From CAZUFB01 sp048173955 (lineage in GTDB: Bacteria; Actinomycetota; Coriobacteriia; Coriobacteriales; UMGS124): 14,329 nucleotides of DNA. Shown here piece by piece: positions 1 to 5,344 of the stretch. Numbering within the stretch: position 1 is the first letter of the stretch; the number at the start of each line of letters is the position of its first letter. The position numbers and the translations under genes were made by a program. The stretch is from contig DBEYOB010000204.1 in NCBI GenBank assembly GCA_048173955.1, forward strand, positions 1 to 14,329. Direction: 5' to 3'. A model generated the notes under the pieces. It ran no database searches and was not told the origin of the DNA. It saw only the letters and a list, made by a program, of their open reading frames with translations.

Positions 1-309
1 GTGCCTGCGGGGCCGCGGTCTGCGGGGACGCGCGGCGCGGGGGTGGCGACCGTGGGGGCGACCGGCCCGGCGACGGCGTGGCCGCCACGGGAGCCGGTTT
101 CGACCGAGGGCGACGACATCGTGTTCGACGAGCCTCGCGACGGACTGGTGCTCTCGGTGAGCGCTCTGCCCGCCGGCAGGGTCCGCCTGCGCCTGGCCGA
201 CGGTCGCACGCTCGACAAACGCGTCGGCGAGCTCAGGCTCTACGGCCTTGCCGACCAGGTCGAGCCCGTCTCCCGCATCGCGCGCAGCCGCTTTGGGACG
301 TACTGGTAG
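1..309 (+). CDS. Unrecognised protein, C-terminal part (gene runs off the left edge)
   Basis: An open frame runs from the first base to a TAG at 307-309, with G or C in most third codon positions, so it looks coding. It is probably the 3' end of a longer gene because no ribosome binding site can be seen. The first ~35 residues are Ala/Gly/Pro/Thr-rich and look like a linker. The rest (from about residue 37) is a compact, probably beta-rich module with the stretch GRVRLRLADGRTLDKRV, followed by a basic end finishing in FGTYW. The 'dG-x-L ... RVRLRLADG' pattern faintly recalls the C-terminal strand region of exodeoxyribonuclease VII large subunit, but the conserved preceding motif is absent, so I do not assign it. 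It converges on the TIR/PRTase gene, with a hairpin-rich gap between them. Confidence 0.55.
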   Translation: MPAGPRSAGTRGAGVATVGATGPATAWPPREPVSTEGDDIVFDEPRDGLVLSVSALPAGRVRLRLADGRTLDKRVGELRLYGLADQVEPVSRIARSRFGTYW

Positions 310-529
310 GGGAGGGGTCGTGTGGCGGGCGCGTGCAGATGACGGCCGTGCGGGCTGACGGGCCGGGTCCCGCGAACGGCTGTGCGGGCTGACGGGCCGT
401 AAGTTTTTCGACGTGCCGGGAGTTTTTCGGAGAAAGCCCAGGTCGCGGAGATAACTACCTGAACGTTTTCAGAAAGTAGACAGCCGTCAGCCCGCACAGC
501 CGTCCCGCCCGCTTCCGCCCGCGGTGCGC
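310..529. other. Convergent intergenic region with repeated and inverted 18-20 bp motifs
   Basis: No credible gene lies here. The region holds an 18-nt direct repeat (GTGCGGGCTGACGGGCCG at 348-365 and 382-399) and a long inverted repeat described separately. AGTTTTTCG also occurs twice, at 402-410 and 421-429. The stretch 400-480 is clearly more AT-rich than its flanks. Lying between two converging genes, it could act as a bidirectional transcription end, or it could be a small repeat element. Confidence 0.6.
376..503. repeat. 128-bp segment bounded by perfect 20-bp inverted repeats
   Basis: The arm ACGGCTGTGCGGGCTGACGG at 376-395 is the exact reverse complement of 484-503. The 88-bp interior contains a second hairpin at 455-479: CTAC-CTGAA, a CGTT loop, then TTCAG-AAA-GTAG, giving a nine-pair stem with an AAA bulge. 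The left arm shares its core with the direct repeat at 348-365, so the motif occurs three times. Candidates are a tiny non-autonomous mobile element, a REP-like repeat, or a bidirectional terminator. No target-site duplication is evident. Confidence 0.6.
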
Positions 530-1513
530 CTACACCCCGTGGTCGATGCGCAGCGAGCGTCCCTTCACGCACCTCCGCTCGCCGATGAAGTCGACCTGCG
601 CGGCGCGCTCGTCGAGCGCGGGGTCGTCGCTCATCCACACGACGGCGGTGCGGATGTCGTAGTTGGCGTAGCCCCGCTCCCCGAACTCGCGCTCGAGGTA
701 GCGCTTGCACTCGAGCACCGTGGTTGCCTCGCGCGAGATGTGGTCCACCACGAGGATGTTCTCGAACTGCGCGTCGACGAGCTTGTCCACCACGTAGCCG
801 TTGTCGGAGAGGGGGAAGCGCCGGTTCGTCGAGTCGAAACGCACCCCTGCCCGGCTGCGCTCGGGGTTCACGAACACGCAGGGAAGCTTCTCGTAGATGC
901 CGTACGCCACGAGCGGCGCGGGCGGCATGCTCCCCGCGATGCCCACCACCACGTCGGGTGCGAACTGGTGCCCCAGGGCGAGCGGATTCTTGATCTGGTC
1001 GATGAGCCGCCGCAGCGCGCGCAGGTAGTCGGCCCACAGGAAGTACTCGAGGTCGCCGCATGTGTCCGACGCGGTCGCGGTCTCCACGATCTTCTCGGCG
1101 GCGAGCACGGCGTCGGCAGGGTCGGCCTTGGGGCCGCTCGGCAGCTGGACCGAGGTGATGCCGTCGAGGTCGCCGGGCAGCGCCACGTCCTTCGGTACCA
1201 CGCACAGCACCTTCTGCGGCCCGAGGACCGCCGCCGCGTAGCCGATCTCGAACACCACGTTGTCGCGCGGCACGGCCGTCCCCGCCCGCTTGCCCTCGGC
1301 GATGACGTCGTCGCCCGAGCACACGGCCACCACGTAGTCGTAGCGGAACAGCATCTCGCGGATGCTCTGCAGGTACATCTGCCCCGGGGTGAAGCGCCCC
1401 TTGTTCCAGGGGTCCATGCGCACCTTGTCGGCATGGTTGCGCCGCACCTCGGCGACGAGGCACTCCACAAAGGCGAGCGATTCCGAAGACGAGAACACGA
1501 GGACGTTCTTCAT
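530..1513 (-). CDS. TIR-like nucleotide-binding domain fused to a phosphoribosyltransferase-like domain
   Basis: A 327-residue soluble protein. Residues 1-125 resemble the predicted nucleotide-binding TIR-like family (related to the TIR effectors of CBASS/Pycsar): a beta strand MKNVLVFSS, then YVVAVCSGDDV (60-70), then RDNVVFEIGYAAAVLG (83-98), where E89 is the likely catalytic glutamate, and PGDLDGI (113-119). Residues 153-327 resemble a type I phosphoribosyltransferase fold, with a pyrophosphate-loop-like VVVGIAGSMPPAP (188-200) and a PRPP-loop-like ILVVDHISREATT (253-265). In the latter, the usual acidic pair is D-H and the usual T-T-G is R-E-A, so PRPP catalysis may be lost or altered. 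The start at 1513 is chosen for the GAAAGG site seven bases upstream; an in-frame extension to 1816 is low-complexity and probably untranslated. Function is inferred: NAD or nucleotide hydrolysis or sensing, possibly immune. It stands alone, without recognisable CBASS or Thoeris partners. Confidence 0.72.
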   Translation of the reverse strand: MKNVLVFSSSESLAFVECLVAEVRRNHADKVRMDPWNKGRFTPGQMYLQSIREMLFRYDYVVAVCSGDDVIAEGKRAGTAVPRDNVVFEIGYAAAVLGPQKVLCVVPKDVALPGDLDGITSVQLPSGPKADPADAVLAAEKIVETATASDTCGDLEYFLWADYLRALRRLIDQIKNPLALGHQFAPDVVVGIAGSMPPAPLVAYGIYEKLPCVFVNPERSRAGVRFDSTNRRFPLSDNGYVVDKLVDAQFENILVVDHISREATTVLECKRYLEREFGERGYANYDIRTAVVWMSDDPALDERAAQVDFIGERRCVKGRSLRIDHGV

Positions 1514-1561
1514 GGTCGGCCTTTCGGGTCGGGTCGGGCGGTCGTCCGGTTGCATGCGGAC

Positions 1562-1567
1562 ATTGTA
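1562..1567 (-). promoter_or_regulatory. Probable -10 element for the TIR/PRTase gene
   Basis: On the - strand the hexamer TACAAT sits in the context GCGCGCTACAATGTCC, 48 bases before the chosen ATG at 1513. No good -35 is visible. The same CGCTACAAT context precedes the TRIC gene (14062-14067), which supports a shared promoter type and a start codon downstream of this point. Confidence 0.5.
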
Positions 1568-1572
1568 GCGCG

Positions 1573-1614
1573 CCGACGCCGCGGACGCGCCCACCGACGC
1601 CGCGGGCGTGCCCA
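1573..1614. repeat. Two tandem 21-bp units upstream of the TIR/PRTase gene
   Basis: Units at 1573-1593 and 1594-1614 both begin CCGACGCCGCGG and end CCCA, and agree at 19 of 21 positions. A degenerate, shorter continuation (CCGCCGGCG twice) reaches about 1641. The array lies just upstream of the proposed -10 element of the TIR/PRTase gene. Confidence 0.6.
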
Positions 1615-1764
1615 CCGCCGGCGCGCCTACCGCCGGCGTGACGCGGGGGCTCTTCCGACGCGCTTGCGGCATGCTTTGCGGCCTGCGGCTCTCCTCTGGG
1701 GTGCGGCTCGCCCCCGGCCTTCGGGGCGCTTTTGGCATGCGGCCTGCGTATGCGGCCTGCTTCT

Positions 1765-1812
1765 GGTCGTTCTGAGCGCAAATGCGTGATTTTGAAAAAG
1801 TGCTGGTCGATT
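1765..1812 (-). repeat. 48-nt repeat motif, inverted copy
   Basis: Read on the - strand, this segment aligns with 1959-2006 on the + strand at 34 of 48 positions without gaps. The shared blocks are GACCA, CACTTTTT, AAA, CACGCA and AACGACC. The two copies point towards each other across about 146 bp. Confidence 0.5.
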
Positions 1813-1945
1813 GCACGTCGAATGTATGCTTATCGGAGGAGTTGGGGGAGAGATTCGCGTTGCCTTAAGAGACGCTAGGCACATCTACCTGGTATTTTTT
1901 TAAGCGCAACGTGGATCGAGGCAATCGCGGCCCCTCGCGCTCCAT

Positions 1946-2010
1946 GCACTCGTTGGTAAAATGACCAACACTTTTTGGAAAACACGCACTCGGCGGTAAA
2001 ACGACCGCCG
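1946..2010 (+). repeat. Two tandem hairpins, 40 bp apart, with compensated stem differences
   Basis: Both units begin GCACTC (1946-1951 and 1986-1991). Unit one folds as GTTGGT-AAAATG-ACCAAC (1952-1969). Unit two folds as CGGCGGT-AAAACG-ACCGCCG (1991-2010). The stem bases TT/AA in the first are replaced by GC/GC in the second, so pairing is kept while sequence changes. Each is followed by a short T run on the + strand (1972-1976 and 2017-2020). They could be tandem operators, tandem terminators, or part of a structured RNA. Confidence 0.6.
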
Positions 2011-2053
2011 CCGCCCTTTTGCCGCACCTCCACCTCCGCTCTCTGCCGCCGCC

Positions 2054-2083
2054 TTGACGGAGCTCGTTCCAAATTGCTATATT
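2054..2083 (+). promoter_or_regulatory. Promoter of the GntR operon
   Basis: TTGACG (2054-2059) and TATATT (2078-2083) are separated by 18 bases, a good sigma-70-type match in an otherwise GC-rich region. Transcription would begin near 2090, leaving a leader of about 148 nt before the ATG at 2238. Confidence 0.6.
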
Positions 2084-2115
2084 CAACCTATAACAGATGC
2101 CACACGCGTTCCACA

Positions 2116-2182
2116 TGGCGCGCTGGCTCCATAAAGCGCGCCAGATCATCTGGCACGTTGGTTCCGCACGGCACGTGCCGTG
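2116..2182 (+). promoter_or_regulatory. Cluster of palindromes in the GntR leader (candidate operators)
   Basis: Three palindromes lie between the promoter and the GntR start. TGGCGCGCT (2116-2124) pairs with AGCGCGCCA (2135-2143). GCCAGAT-C-ATCTGGC occupies 2140-2154. CACGGCACGTGCCGTG (2167-2182) is a perfect 16-bp palindrome. YtrA-type GntR regulators commonly repress their own operon from nearby palindromes, so one of these is a plausible operator; which one is unknown. Confidence 0.45.
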
Positions 2183-2237
2183 AGTACCCGGCAGGCGAGG
2201 CAGTCTGCTGGGCGAGAGAGCACGAGGGGAGGCAGGC

Positions 2238-2810
2238 ATGATCCTGCGCATCGACCAGACGTCGCCCGACCCCGTCTATCTTCAGATTCGCGACCAGATC
2301 GTCGGCGCCATCGCGCGCGGCGAGCTGCTGCCGGCGGACCGGCTGCCGAGCGTGCGCGCGCTGGCGAGCGACCTGGGCGTCAACCTGCACACCGTGAACA
2401 AGGCCTACGCCGTTCTGCGGGACGAGGGCTATCTATTTATGCGCGGGCGTTCGGGCGCGACCGTGGCGGACTATCGGCAGGTTGCGACCCCCGAGCGTAA
2501 GGCTTCCAACGTCGAGCGCCTCGCCTCCGAGCTTCATCGGCTCGCGCTCGAGCACCGCGCGCAGGGCGGCACCGAGGAGTCGTTCCTTGCCGAGGCCCGC
2601 GCCCAAGCCGGCATCGTCTTCGCCGGCCCCGCGACCGCTGGCTCCGCGACCGTCGACCCCGCGGCCGCCGGTTCCGGAAGCACTGTCCCCGGGGCCTCCA
2701 GTCCTGCAGTCGCCCACCCTGCGGCCGCTGGTCCCGGGGGCAGCCAGCCCGCAGACCCCGGGAGCGACTTGCCCGCCAACTATTCCGTCGACCGTCCAGG
2801 GAAGGAGTAG
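2238..2810 (+). CDS. GntR family (YtrA subfamily) transcriptional regulator
   Basis: A one-component DNA-binding repressor. Residues 1-77 form the GntR winged helix: PVYLQIRDQIVGAIARGEL, then LPSVRALASDLGVNLHTVNKAYAVL as the helix-turn-helix, then the wing GYLFMRGRSGATV. A short helical region (90-127, ERLASELHRLALEH) without an effector-binding domain places it in the YtrA subfamily, which usually ends near 120-130 residues. The remaining ~60 residues are a Pro/Ala/Gly/Ser/Val tail, unusual for the family and probably disordered. The start at 2238 follows GAGGGGAGG. The next gene begins five bases after the stop and its ribosome site overlaps this stop codon, so the two are co-transcribed and the membrane protein is the likely regulatory target. 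The inducing signal is unknown. Confidence 0.9.
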   Translation: MILRIDQTSPDPVYLQIRDQIVGAIARGELLPADRLPSVRALASDLGVNLHTVNKAYAVLRDEGYLFMRGRSGATVADYRQVATPERKASNVERLASELHRLALEHRAQGGTEESFLAEARAQAGIVFAGPATAGSATVDPAAAGSGSTVPGASSPAVAHPAAAGPGGSQPADPGSDLPANYSVDRPGKE

Positions 2811-2815
2811 CCGCC

Positions 2816-3982
2816 GTGACCGCCGTCGCCACCGTCTGCATGTTCGCCTTTGCGGCCCTCGTCTGCGGGCTTCTGCTCGCGTTCGTGCCCTATCTCACGC
2901 GCCGCAACGAGTGCTTCGCCGTCACCGTGCCGACCGCCGCGCAGGCCGATTTGCGCCTCGTCTCCCTCAAGCGGCACTATGCGGCCATCATGGTTGCCGT
3001 GACGGTCGCATCGACCGCCGTTTCGACCGTCGCCGGCCTGCTCATCGTGTGGGGGACGGGGCAGCCGGGCGGTGCGCTGGGCGGCATGGCCGACGGCGCG
3101 GCGAGCGGCCTGGGGGTCTCGCTCGTATGCGCGGCGCTTCTCGTCCCCGCCGCCGTGTCGTTTGCGCTCATGCTTTCGTTCAGGAAGCGGGTCATGAACG
3201 TCAAGCGGGCCGAGGGCTGGGCCGCGGGGCAGCGCGAGCGTACCGCCGTCATCGGCGAGGAGGACGTCCCCGGCCCCGTCCCGCTCGCGTGGAACCTGCT
3301 CTACGTCGCGGTCGTCCTCCTCACCGCCGCGATCGGCCTCGCGCTCTACCCTGCGATGCCCGACATGATTCCCATGCACGCCGACTTCTCCGGCAACGTG
3401 AACAGCTACGTCGAGAAGTCCGCCGGCACCGTCTTCGGGTTCCCGCTCGCCATGGAGGCGTTCATGGCCCTCGTGTTCTTCGGCTGCCATGCGATGATCG
3501 TCCACTCCAAGCGGCCCACCAATCCGGGGGCGCCCGCCACGTCCGCCCTCGCCTACGGGATGTTCGCCCGCGCGCAGAGCGTGTTTCTGCTCGTCACGGG
3601 CGTCCTGGTGTCGGGCGGCATCGGCGTCGGCTTCATGCTGTCGTCGGCGGGAATCGTCACGCTCGGCCAGATGGGCACGGCGCTCGTGGTCCTGTGCGCC
3701 CTCGTCCTCGTCGGCGCCATCGCGCTGTCGCTCGTCTACGGCCAGAACGGCGCGCGTCTGTTCAGGCGCATGCAGGGCGACGACCGTCTGCCCGATGACG
3801 ATGACGAGCGATGGAAGCTCGGCGTGTTCTACGTCAACCCCGACGACGCGAGCGTGTTTCTGCCCAAGCGCTTCGGCATCGGGTGGACGCTGAACTTCGC
3901 TCGTCCCGCCGCATGGGCAACCGTCCTGGGGCTGGTTGCGCTGACCGCGGCGTTCGTCGCGGTCGTCTGGCTGCTCGGTTAA
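2816..3982 (+). CDS. Polytopic membrane protein with DUF1648 and DUF5808 domains
   Basis: A 388-residue integral membrane protein with about eight hydrophobic segments (near residues 5-27, 59-80, 100-120, 161-178, 208-228, 250-272, 287-308 and 366-386). A DUF1648 motif at 178-201 (YPAMPDMIPMHADFSGNVNS, then YVEKS) matches the LP-x-x-IP-x-H-x-x-x-G pattern of SdpI-like proteins. A DUF5808 motif lies at 331-357 (ERWKLGVFYVNPDD ... FLPKRFGIGWTLN). Proteins with this pair are often encoded beside YtrA-type GntR regulators; a role in envelope stress or toxin/antimicrobial-peptide immunity is inferred from the SdpI relationship only. Translation starts at GTG 2816, using GGAAGGAG that overlaps the preceding stop. 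A GC hairpin and T run follow the gene. Confidence 0.85.
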   Translation: MTAVATVCMFAFAALVCGLLLAFVPYLTRRNECFAVTVPTAAQADLRLVSLKRHYAAIMVAVTVASTAVSTVAGLLIVWGTGQPGGALGGMADGAASGLGVSLVCAALLVPAAVSFALMLSFRKRVMNVKRAEGWAAGQRERTAVIGEEDVPGPVPLAWNLLYVAVVLLTAAIGLALYPAMPDMIPMHADFSGNVNSYVEKSAGTVFGFPLAMEAFMALVFFGCHAMIVHSKRPTNPGAPATSALAYGMFARAQSVFLLVTGVLVSGGIGVGFMLSSAGIVTLGQMGTALVVLCALVLVGAIALSLVYGQNGARLFRRMQGDDRLPDDDDERWKLGVFYVNPDDASVFLPKRFGIGWTLNFARPAAWATVLGLVALTAAFVAVVWLLG

Positions 3983-3995
3983 GCCCCCATTCGGC

Positions 3996-4018
3996 GGGCC
4001 TCCTTGCTGGGCCCTTTT
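3996..4018 (+). terminator. Possible intrinsic terminator after the GntR operon
   Basis: GGGCC (3996-4000) can pair with GGCCC (4010-4014) and is followed directly by TTTT (4015-4018), 13 bases after the stop codon. The stem is short. Degenerate repeats of TTGCTGGGCCC continue to about 4050, so alternative pairings exist. Confidence 0.45.
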
Positions 4019-4070
4019 GATGACCCCCTTTGCTGGGCCCCCTTGTTGGCCCCCTTGTTCGGTCGTCCTC

Positions 4071-4131
4071 TTGACAATCTATATATCGCAGTGCTTAACT
4101 AGTAGTGCGAAGTATCGTAGTGCGATATAAT
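4071..4131 (+). promoter_or_regulatory. PadR operon promoter region
   Basis: A consensus -35 TTGACA (4071-4076) is followed after 18 bases by TTAACT (4095-4100), a weak -10. A consensus -10 TATAAT (4126-4131) lies further down without a clear -35 at the normal distance. Either could be used; the operator repeats overlap both. Confidence 0.55.
4082..4129 (+). promoter_or_regulatory. Probable PadR operator array
   Basis: The arms TATATCGCA (4082-4090) and TGCGATATA (4121-4129) are exact inverted repeats. GTAGTGCGA occurs at 4102-4110 and 4117-4125. The core YAGTGC therefore appears three times, at 4089-4094, 4103-4108 and 4118-4123, spaced 14-15 bp. TATCG-TAGTG-CGATA (4113-4127) is a compact dyad. 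This position between or over the promoter elements suits autorepression by the adjacent PadR protein. Confidence 0.6.
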
Positions 4132-4189
4132 TGTCCGACGACGATGCCCTCCGCGGCGGCTCCACCGGGCGATCGAGAGGAGGTTTGCC

Positions 4190-4504
4190 ATGGACGCCCA
4201 CATCCGCAAGGTCTACGTCCCCATGACCGAGACGGGCTTCTACATACTGCTCTGCCTGCGCAGGGAGTCGCACGGGTATGGTGTTATCCAGCAGGTCGAG
4301 GCTCTGACCCAAGGTGATATCCGCATCAGTCCCGGCACGATGTACGGCAGCCTCTCCAAGATGGAGAAGGACGGGCTCATCCGCTTTGTGCGCGAGGAGG
4401 ACAAGCGCAAGGTCTATGTCATTACCGAACTCGGCAGCGAGGTTCTGGATTTGGAGATGAAGCGCATCGACCGGCTCTATCGCACCATGAGGGAGGCGCA
4501 GTAG
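4190..4504 (+). CDS. PadR family transcriptional regulator
   Basis: A 104-residue PadR-type winged-helix repressor of the short (one-domain plus C-terminal helix) class. Diagnostic segments are TETGFYILLCLRRESHGYGVIQQVE (13-37), ISPGTMYGSLSKMEKDGLI (46-64, recognition helix region) and the wing RFVREEDKRKVYVITELGSEVL (65-86). The C-terminal helix (87-104) would provide dimer contacts. The start at 4190 follows GAGAGGAGG. The stop at 4504 is two bases before the ATG of the DUF2812 gene, so the two are translated from one message; PadR-DUF2812 pairs are a common arrangement. The array of repeats at 4082-4129 is the likely autoregulatory operator. The ligand is unknown. Confidence 0.92.
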   Translation: MDAHIRKVYVPMTETGFYILLCLRRESHGYGVIQQVEALTQGDIRISPGTMYGSLSKMEKDGLIRFVREEDKRKVYVITELGSEVLDLEMKRIDRLYRTMREAQ

Positions 4505-4506
4505 TC

Positions 4507-5088
4507 ATGAAGGCATCCGCAAGAGACCGCAAGTTCACGCAGGGCCGCAGGACCGCCGTGCGGTTCTTCTCCATCGCCGCATGGGACAAGGAGCAGGACT
4601 ACCTGCGTCGCCAGCACGCCGAGGGGTGGAAGCTCGAGCGCGTGGGCTTTCTGGGGGTCTACCGCTTTGCGCGCTGCACACCCGAGGACGTGGTGTACCA
4701 GCTCGACTACAACCCCGACGGTCTGGCGCACAAGGACGAGTACGTCCGGATGTTCGAGGACTGTGGCTGGGAGTATCTGCAGGACTACGTCGGCTACAGC
4801 TACTTTCGCAAGCCGGTGTCCCAGATGGACGGCCGCGACGAGCAGATCTTTTGCGACGACGCGTCGCGCGCTGCGCTGATCCGCCGGGTGTTTGCGGGAC
4901 GTATGGTGCCGGGGCTCCTCGTCATCCTGTTGCTCGTGGTCCCCTACGTCGTGGAGAGCGTTGCCTCCCCGACTCCGTCGTCGTGGGTCCTACTGGTCCT
5001 TTTCGGGCTGCTTGTTCTTGCATATGGGGCGGTGCTCGTGCAGTTTTTGGTGCGCTATCTGCGCCTGCGCCACGGAGTCGCGTCCTGA
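4507..5088 (+). CDS. DUF2812 domain membrane protein
   Basis: A 193-residue protein. Residues 18-125 are a cytoplasmic DUF2812 domain (RFFSIAAWDKEQDYLRRQHAEGWKLE, then VVYQLDYNP, then EYVRMFEDCGWEYLQDYVGYSYFRK). Two hydrophobic segments follow at about 132-150 and 159-184, then a short basic tail. DUF2812 proteins are poorly characterised and usually sit directly downstream of a PadR regulator, as here, so they are likely the regulated output, perhaps sensing or buffering membrane stress. Start ATG 4507 lies two bases after the PadR stop, with GGGAGG inside the end of that gene as ribosome site. Confidence 0.85.
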   Translation: MKASARDRKFTQGRRTAVRFFSIAAWDKEQDYLRRQHAEGWKLERVGFLGVYRFARCTPEDVVYQLDYNPDGLAHKDEYVRMFEDCGWEYLQDYVGYSYFRKPVSQMDGRDEQIFCDDASRAALIRRVFAGRMVPGLLVILLLVVPYVVESVASPTPSSWVLLVLFGLLVLAYGAVLVQFLVRYLRLRHGVAS

Positions 5089-5344
5089 TTCGGGCAACTC
5101 TGCGGGTCGTCGCGGCAACCAGTTCGCGTTGGTCGCCATGCGTTTTGCTGTTGCCAGCGTCCTGAAGGCGTCGCTGGCGACAGCATGGAGCTGCGGCCGG
5201 TCCGGCGAAATGAGAAACCGTGTTAGCGTGTGGGTATGCCCGTGCCCGCCTCTGTGCGCCGACTGTCACCGTTGCCGCAAGACGGCGTCATGGTCGGGGC
5301 GCTATGCTCCCCTTGAACTGCCGTTTCGAGAGGGGGAGGGACGT
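5089..5344. other. Intergenic region with a strong hairpin
   Basis: No gene or clear promoter was found in these 256 bases. The only strong structure is the hairpin at 5146-5185. Confidence 0.5.
5146..5185 (+). terminator. Strong hairpin downstream of the PadR operon
   Basis: TGCTGTTGCCAGCG (5146-5159) and CGCTGGCGACAGCA (5172-5185) form a 14-bp stem with a single U-G wobble and a 12-nt loop. It lies 57 bases after the DUF2812 stop. There is no downstream T tract, so it would be a pause or mRNA-stabilising structure rather than a canonical intrinsic terminator. Confidence 0.4.

Larger units (their letters stand above)
1514..2237. other. Long divergent intergenic region with repeats and hairpins
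   Basis: This 724-bp region separates the divergent TIR/PRTase and GntR genes. Open frames in it have poor codon bias and no ribosome sites. It contains a 21-bp tandem duplication (1573-1614), three copies of TGCGGCCTGC (1677-1686, 1738-1747, 1751-1760), a small GC hairpin followed by TTTT on the + strand (1709-1733), two inverted copies of a 48-nt motif (1765-1812, 1959-2006), two related hairpins (1952-1969, 1991-2010) and the GntR promoter and leader. The middle part, about 1780-2000, is markedly AT-rich compared with the rest of the window, suggesting inserted or regulatory DNA. Confidence 0.6.

Noticed and set aside
1709..1733. A hairpin CGCCCC/GGGGCG followed by TTTT on the + strand
   Set aside because: It resembles a terminator, but no + strand gene lies upstream between the divergent genes, so no function is claimed.
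1514..1816. A 101-codon N-terminal extension of the TIR/PRTase protein
   Set aside because: It is Arg/Pro/Ala-rich and includes the tandem repeats and the proposed -10; a good ribosome site lies before ATG 1513.
1865..2251. A 128-codon - strand frame in the GntR upstream region
   Set aside because: It has poor codon bias, spans the hairpin repeats and the GntR promoter, and lacks a ribosome site.
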